Assembly: GCA_024697065.1 (NCBI GenBank)
Contig: JAILGE010000010.1
Coordinates: 1-64,000 of the forward strand
Direction of reading: 5' to 3'
DNA length: 64,000 nucleotides
Source: Lachnospiraceae bacterium
Lineage (GTDB): Bacteria; Bacillota; Clostridia; Lachnospirales; Lachnospiraceae
Position numbers and translations under genes: made by a program. The notes beneath the pieces are model-generated. The model was not told the DNA's origin and did no database searches. It was given only the letters and a program-made list of their open reading frames with translations. Within the stretch, counting starts at the first letter, position 1. Every line of letters begins with the position of its first letter. Positions 59,294 to 64,000 of the stretch are shown here, piece after piece.

Positions 59294-61387
59294 ATGAACG
59301 TTTATACGACAGACAAGATCCGAAACGTTGTTTTACTTGGCCACAGTGGTGCCGGTAAGACTTCATTGGCTGAGTCCATGGCTTATCTTGCCGGACTGAC
59401 CAATCGTATGGGCAGCGTCGAGGACGGAAGCACCATTTCTGATTTCACCAAGGAAGAGCAGAAGAGAAAGATCTCTCTTACAACGAGTCTGATCCCTCTT
59501 GAATGGGAAGGCGCCAAGATCAATCTCATGGATGCTCCGGGAATGTTTGATTTTGTGGGTGAAGCCGAAGAAGCATGTTCTGCGGCGGGAGCTGCAATAA
59601 TAGTTGTATCCGGTAAGGCGGGAATAGAAGTAGGCACCGAGAAGGCATGGGATCTTTGCGAGAAGTTCGGACTTCCAAGAATGTTCTATGTTACGGATAT
59701 GGATCTGGATAATGCATCCTTCAGAAAGGTCGTTGAGGACCTTACGGAAAAATACGGAAAGAAGATAGCACCTCTTCATTTCCCTATCAGGGAAAATGAG
59801 AAATTTGTGGGTTACGTTAATGTCATTTCAGGGAAGGCACAAAAGTGGGTAGGCAAAGATGTTCAGGAATGTGAGATGCCTGATTATGCAAAAGAATATC
59901 TCGAAAAATATCACGATACACTTATGGAAGCGGTTGCCGAGACCAGCGAGGATATGATGGACAGATACTTTGCCGGAGAGACTTTCTCCGAAGATGAAGT
60001 ACGTGCCGCATTGAGGATCAGTGTTAACAATAATGAGATATATCCTATATCCATGGGTTCCAATCTGCTTTGTCAGGGAACATTCGCACTTATGGATGAT
60101 ATTGTTAAGCTTTGCCCGCCGCCTACCATCAGAAAGGCTGCAGGTGTATCTCTTAAGACCAATGAGATATTCCAGGCCGATTATGATTTCTCCAAGCCAA
60201 AGAGTGCTTATATATGGAAGACCATAGTGGATCCTTTTATCGGAAAGTACTCACTCATCAAAGTAATGAGTGGTGTATTCAAAGCCGATGATGTGATCTA
60301 TAACAAGGATAAAGATATAGAGGAAAAAGTGTCAAAGCTTTATATACTCTGCGGGTCGAAAGCCACAGAGATCAAGGAGCTTCATGCCGGAGATATCGGA
60401 GCCATTGCCAAGCTCACCGCTGCCAGAACCGGTAACACTCTTTCTACCAGAGCCAATACCATCCAGTTCGGCAAAACACAGCTTTCAATCCCTTACACCT
60501 GCAAGCGGTATAAGCCTAAGAATAAGGCGGATGTGGATAAGCTTTCCCAGGCGCTTCAGAAAATGGGCCATGAGGATCTGACTTTAAGAAATGTCAATGA
60601 CGGTGAAAACCGCCAGACACTTCTGTACGGTATAGGTGATATGCAGCTTGATGTTGTGGCATCAAAGCTCAAAGATCAGTATAATATCGAGATCGAGCTT
60701 TCAGATCCCAAGGTTGCTTACAAAGAGACCATCAGGAAAAGATCCGATGTGGAATTTAAGTACAAAAAGCAGACCGGAGGTCACGGCCAGTATGGTCATG
60801 TTAAGATGAAATTTGAATCATCCGGAGATCTTGAGACTCCTTATGTTTTCGAGCAGGAAGTTGTGGGAGGCTCTGTTCCCAAGACTTATTTCCCTGCGGT
60901 TGAAAAGGGTATCGCCGAGTCCATGTCCAGAGGGCCTCTTGCAGCATATCCTGTTGTGGGCGTGAAGGCCATTCTCTATGACGGATCCTATCATCCCGTC
61001 GATTCTTCCGAAATGGCATTTAAGACAGCTGCCAGAGAAGCTTTCAAGAAGGGCTTTATGGAGGCGGGACCCATACTTCTGGAGCCTATCTCAACACTTA
61101 AGGTCACCATTCCCGACAGTTTCACCGGAGATGTTATGAGTGATCTCAATAAGCGCAGGGGCAGAGTTATGGGCATGAATCCCATAGGCCAGGGTAAGAC
61201 TCTCGTAGAAGCGGAGATCCCCACATCATGTCTTAAGGGATATTGTACCGATCTCAGATCGATGACAGGAGGCAGAGGAGATTACTCTTATGAATTCAAC
61301 CGCTATGAGCAGGCTCCGTCCGATGTTCAGGAAGCTGAAGTAAAAGCAAGGGCTGAGGCGGTAGCTGCAGACAATAAGGAAGATTAA
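59294..61387 (+). CDS. Elongation factor G-like GTPase paralogue (EF-G2 group)
   Basis: The 697-residue protein has the full EF-G domain order: GTPase domain, domain II, domain III (QTLLYGIGDMQLDVV), domain IV with KKQTGGHGQYGHVKM, and domain V. The G1 loop is GHSGAGKT at 16-23, where EF-G has AHVDAGKT. G3 is DAPGM at 80-84 instead of DTPGH, so the catalytic His is lost. G4 is TDMD at 134-137 instead of NKxD. It is therefore not the main translocase. Related clostridial EF-G-like proteins have no settled role. GAGGAGG gives strong initiation. Confidence 0.9.
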   Translation: MNVYTTDKIRNVVLLGHSGAGKTSLAESMAYLAGLTNRMGSVEDGSTISDFTKEEQKRKISLTTSLIPLEWEGAKINLMDAPGMFDFVGEAEEACSAAGAAIIVVSGKAGIEVGTEKAWDLCEKFGLPRMFYVTDMDLDNASFRKVVEDLTEKYGKKIAPLHFPIRENEKFVGYVNVISGKAQKWVGKDVQECEMPDYAKEYLEKYHDTLMEAVAETSEDMMDRYFAGETFSEDEVRAALRISVNNNEIYPISMGSNLLCQGTFALMDDIVKLCPPPTIRKAAGVSLKTNEIFQADYDFSKPKSAYIWKTIVDPFIGKYSLIKVMSGVFKADDVIYNKDKDIEEKVSKLYILCGSKATEIKELHAGDIGAIAKLTAARTGNTLSTRANTIQFGKTQLSIPYTCKRYKPKNKADVDKLSQALQKMGHEDLTLRNVNDGENRQTLLYGIGDMQLDVVASKLKDQYNIEIELSDPKVAYKETIRKRSDVEFKYKKQTGGHGQYGHVKMKFESSGDLETPYVFEQEVVGGSVPKTYFPAVEKGIAESMSRGPLAAYPVVGVKAILYDGSYHPVDSSEMAFKTAAREAFKKGFMEAGPILLEPISTLKVTIPDSFTGDVMSDLNKRRGRVMGMNPIGQGKTLVEAEIPTSCLKGYCTDLRSMTGGRGDYSYEFNRYEQAPSDVQEAEVKARAEAVAADNKED

Positions 61388-61417
61388 ATAACCACCGTCG
61401 GGAAAGCGTTAAACTAT

Positions 61418-61454
61418 AGCGGCACAGGACAGACAGATGTCATGTGCCGCTTTT
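61418..61454 (+). terminator. Terminator after the EF-G-like gene
   Basis: AGCGGCACA (61418-61426) pairs with TGTGCCGCT (61443-61451), inner GACA/TGTC pairing, then TTTT. Confidence 0.8.
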
Positions 61455-61460
61455 AACTTC

Positions 61461-61497
61461 TTGAAAAATATACACGATACAAGTAAAATATACTTGT
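61461..61497 (+). promoter_or_regulatory. Sortase promoter overlapped by an inverted repeat
   Basis: TTGAAA (61461-61466), 17-base spacer, TAAAAT (61484-61489). ACAAGTA (61479-61485) and TACTTGT (61491-61497), five bases apart, form an inverted repeat that covers the -10. Repression is plausible. The half-sites ACAAGT/ACTTGT also occur in the uxuA operator, but in the opposite order. Confidence 0.55.
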
Positions 61498-61561
61498 TGA
61501 ATTATGTAAATCAGAAAGTACGTTTTGCTCTTTTGGAACAAGGCGTTTTGTTTGGTTTAAT

Positions 61562-62464
61562 ATGGCTTCGGAAAACAGGAAGAATTCGGATAAAAATAAG
61601 GGTACCAGTTTAGAGGATTATGATTCCAAAATGCAGACCCTTATAAGGATCGAGATGGAAAAGGCCGAAAAGAGGAGAAAGCTCCTTATGGTCTTTTTAG
61701 CGCTGATCGCTGTGGGAAGTCTGGGATATTTCGGATTGTATTATCTCACTTCTTCCAGATCCGGAGGACGCATGGACGAGTTATCCGGTCTTGTGGGGTC
61801 CGATGTATTATCCAATATGGATAAAAACAGCGGAGCAGGTTATATAGCCAGTCTGTCACAGAAGGATACGGATGAAGCTGCGCCGGAAATACTTGAAAAA
61901 TACAGGACTTTATATAATTCAAACAGGGATCTGATCGGATGGATAAAGATCGCTGATACGGTGATCGATTATCCTGTGATGCAGTCTGATGATAATGAAT
62001 ATTACCTGTCTCATAATTTTGACAGGAAAGATGATAAAGCGGGATGCCTTTTCCTTGATCATAAGTGCGATGCCATACGGGGAAATGATAATTTTATTAT
62101 TTACGGGCATCATTTAACCAGTGGGAGGATGTTTTCGTCTCTTTCGGACTATGAATCTGAGAGCTATTACAAAAAGCACCCGACAATTATCTTCGATACG
62201 ATCTATGAGGAAGGTACTTATCAGGTCATGTATGCTTTCCGGTCCAGGGTCTATGATGAAACGGATGTCAAATTTAAATATTATGAATTTATAGATACCG
62301 ACTCCGAACAGGAATTCAATTCTTATATGAACGAGATGAAGGCCGCCAGCTATTATGACACCGGTATAACGGCGGTCAGAGGAGACAAGCTCCTTACGCT
62401 TTCGACCTGTGATTATAAAGAAGAAAACGGAAGATTCGTGGTTGTTGCCAAAAAGATCAAGTGA
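61562..62464 (+). CDS. srtB: Class B sortase
   Basis: Sortase B is a membrane-anchored transpeptidase that links surface proteins to the cell wall. The 300-residue protein has a charged N-terminal region, one membrane helix (about 40-62) and an SrtB catalytic domain with His183 (IIYGHHLTSG), Cys283 (TLSTCDY) and Arg291 (NGRFVVVAKK). The fold-specific YPVMQSDDN..YYL motif is present. The following gene encodes a secreted leucine-rich-repeat protein that could be its substrate. The ribosome site is weak. Confidence 0.93.
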   Translation: MASENRKNSDKNKGTSLEDYDSKMQTLIRIEMEKAEKRRKLLMVFLALIAVGSLGYFGLYYLTSSRSGGRMDELSGLVGSDVLSNMDKNSGAGYIASLSQKDTDEAAPEILEKYRTLYNSNRDLIGWIKIADTVIDYPVMQSDDNEYYLSHNFDRKDDKAGCLFLDHKCDAIRGNDNFIIYGHHLTSGRMFSSLSDYESESYYKKHPTIIFDTIYEEGTYQVMYAFRSRVYDETDVKFKYYEFIDTDSEQEFNSYMNEMKAASYYDTGITAVRGDKLLTLSTCDYKEENGRFVVVAKKIK

Positions 62465-62490
62465 TCTATGAAGGTTTTTCTGCTAAATCT

Positions 62491-62518
62491 TTGCGGAAAA
62501 AATGCCGAAATATATAAC
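62491..62518 (+). promoter_or_regulatory. Possible promoter before the surface protein
   Basis: TTGCGG (62491-62496), 16-base spacer, TATAAC (62513-62518). Two hairpins follow in the leader: GTGAGTC/GACTCAC (62554-62580) and AGAGAT/ATCTCT (62595-62616), the second just before GGAGGG. Confidence 0.4.
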
Positions 62519-62632
62519 GGGTTTTTATGATATCAAAAATTACAGGGGAGCAGGTGAGTCGGGATCATACGGAGACTCACTGTTTTCAGGACTCAGAGAT
62601 TTTAAGTAAGATCTCTACGTGGAGGGATAAAA

Positions 62633-64000
62633 ATGGCTGTGAATAGTAATAAAAAAGGAACTTCCGGAAAGAATCCCGGGAAGACTCCGGCTAAGAGTAC
62701 AGGCAGAAATTCCGGTAAAAAGAGATTTGCCAGGGGAACGGTCCGTAAAGCTGTTGCGGGTGTGCTTCTTGCAAGTTCGCTTTTTGTTGCTGCCATACCT
62801 GCGGACAAATCCGGCGTAGGCCAGGCGGGAACCGATACTATGGTCTCTTATGATACCAGAAAGAGTTATTCCTCCAACGATGATTTTAATCCCGGAAAGG
62901 ACAGTGCAGGAATTGATATCTCCGGTATCCTCGATAAAAGCGGTAAGACCATTTATAACTCATTCGTATTGACCGGATCGGGCTCTACGCTTAAAGTGTC
63001 ACGTGAATACTTCTATTATCTCGATAAGATCAATGACGAGACTGTTCCTATTATTTCCGGCTACAATACAAATATAGGCGGAACCCAGCTGGATCTTGAT
63101 TTCCTCTATATCTATGACTTTGTTAATCCCTCTGCTTTTGAATCATATAAAACAACAAAGATCGATGTGATCGATTATGAACTTGATACTTCTCCTTATG
63201 CGACTGATCAAAACTCCAAGACGTATATAGATTTCTTCACCACATATTTTGCGGATGATTATGATAGCTGGAAGTCTGATTTTGATGCAGCATATGCGGA
63301 ATATAAGGCGAAGGTGGAAGAAAAAGGCGGGACTCCTCTTCAGCTGGTTAATGTTACTGTTTCGGATATTGCTGCCGAGGCTACAGAGCACAGTATCGAT
63401 ACTTTCCACAGAAAGGGCGAAGAACTTTCGGAAGAACAGTGTTCTCAGATATATTGCAATGATACTTCGAATAAGAGTGCAGGCGGATTATCTCTCAAGG
63501 GATTCAATATTGTTTCTGCCACCAAGGCATCTACAGATGAATATCCCTATGCATACGTAGGTGAAGGCAATTCCACTATAACAGGAAACCTTCCTTCGGG
63601 TACTTCAGTTTATCTTGTTAAAGGAGATACCAATACAGCTAACTGTGATGAGAACGGCTTCAGATATCTTAACAAGATGGAGCCTATGGCTATTTCTTCT
63701 GAGGCTTTCTGCGATGCGACTTCTGTTGCTACCGTTACAGTGGGAAGAAATATCAGATATATCGGAGATGATGCTTTTAACATCTCCAGATCAAGCTCCA
63801 CATCTACCACTAACCTTGAGACACTTGATCTTAAGGGTGTTAGTTATATCGGAAACAGAGTTTTCTACGGATGCACCAATCTTAAGAATGTGAATTTTAA
63901 TGACTCCACTGCCAAGATCGGTAAGGAAGCTTTCTATAATTGCACCAGCATCACGGATCTGACCATTCCTACGGTTACAACGGATATCGGATTCGGTGCT
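62633..64000 (+). CDS. BspA-like leucine-rich-repeat surface protein, N-terminal part (runs off the end)
   Basis: The frame is open from ATG 62633 to the window end (456 codons) and has GGAGGG eight bases upstream. The N-terminus is a 40-residue Lys/Gly/Ser-rich stretch followed by a hydrophobic signal segment (VRKAVAGVLLASSLFVAAIPA), an unusually long n-region. A 200-residue Tyr/Asp-rich domain comes next. From about residue 335 there are BspA-type leucine-rich repeats (IRYIGDDAF, YIGNRVFYGCTNL, IGKEAFYNCTSITDLTI). The C-terminal sorting signal, if any, is outside the window. Sortase B upstream suggests wall anchoring. Confidence 0.85.
   Translation, partial: MAVNSNKKGTSGKNPGKTPAKSTGRNSGKKRFARGTVRKAVAGVLLASSLFVAAIPADKSGVGQAGTDTMVSYDTRKSYSSNDDFNPGKDSAGIDISGILDKSGKTIYNSFVLTGSGSTLKVSREYFYYLDKINDETVPIISGYNTNIGGTQLDLDFLYIYDFVNPSAFESYKTTKIDVIDYELDTSPYATDQNSKTYIDFFTTYFADDYDSWKSDFDAAYAEYKAKVEEKGGTPLQLVNVTVSDIAAEATEHSIDTFHRKGEELSEEQCSQIYCNDTSNKSAGGLSLKGFNIVSATKASTDEYPYAYVGEGNSTITGNLPSGTSVYLVKGDTNTANCDENGFRYLNKMEPMAISSEAFCDATSVATVTVGRNIRYIGDDAFNISRSSSTSTTNLETLDLKGVSYIGNRVFYGCTNLKNVNFNDSTAKIGKEAFYNCTSITDLTIPTVTTDIGFGA

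Overview
The window reads as chromosomal DNA from a low-to-moderate GC Gram-positive Clostridia member, most likely family Lachnospiraceae. The support is Firmicutes-type 6S RNA, a T-box in front of pheST, strong GGAGG ribosome sites, a class B sortase next to a BspA-like surface protein, lipoprotein signal peptides, and an uncommon HisIE with an extra HisA/HisF-like domain that I know from Lachnospiraceae. The genus is not determined; pectin/uronate use would suit a Butyrivibrio- or Lachnospira-like plant-polysaccharide degrader.

Region 1 (1-13.4 kb) is a uronate-use island. After the tail of an ABC-transporter ATPase comes a TRAP transporter (dctP, dctQ, dctM), a YcxB-like membrane protein, the cupin KdgF and an FCD-type GntR regulator. 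An SDR (KduD/gluconate 5-dehydrogenase type) is divergent from kduI-uxaB-uxaA. Then uxuA-uxuB and a second FCD GntR regulator follow. Together these genes import hexuronates and convert unsaturated uronate, galacturonate and glucuronate to 2-keto-3-deoxygluconate. UxaC, KdgK, KdgA and lyases are not in the window. Two different palindromic operators lie upstream of dctP and uxuA, one for each regulator by inference.

Region 2 (13.4-29.7 kb) holds a decayed IS200/IS605 relic, then mostly housekeeping genes: rqcH, a zinc-ribbon protein, an aminotransferase, a Nudix hydrolase, a xerD-type recombinase with a dif-like sequence upstream, DAHP synthase, a LacI regulator, a type IIA topoisomerase pair (parE/parC-like), rsmD, coaD, a coiled-coil protein, a small membrane protein and an RluA-type pseudouridine synthase.

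Region 3 (29.7-42.8 kb) starts with a partial histidine operon (hisZ-hisG-hisD-hisB-hisIE, without hisH/A/F/C). It continues with a radical SAM protein and its DUF2344 partner, a PAS-GGDEF-EAL protein, a second Nudix gene and an RNase E/G family gene. A candidate structured RNA follows, then a protein with a Pro-Ala linker and eight SHOCT-like repeats.

Region 4 (42.8-64 kb) holds 6S RNA, a YihY/BrkB membrane protein, T-box-pheS-pheT, an M18 aminopeptidase, queA, a PilZ protein, a DegV protein, a polysaccharide deacetylase, the minus-strand set aroA-tyrA-ybaK, a DUF3298-like lipoprotein with a membrane protein behind it, a divergent EF-G paralogue, and sortase B followed by a BspA-type leucine-rich-repeat surface protein that runs off the end.

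Best candidates for something undescribed: the PH-like/eight-SHOCT-like-repeat protein with the structured RNA just upstream; a possible HisZ-HisG overlap in which the next frame is open into hisG; the dif-like site beside xerD; and the EF-G paralogue with altered G motifs. I saw no CRISPR array, rRNA, tRNA, prophage or obvious defence island.
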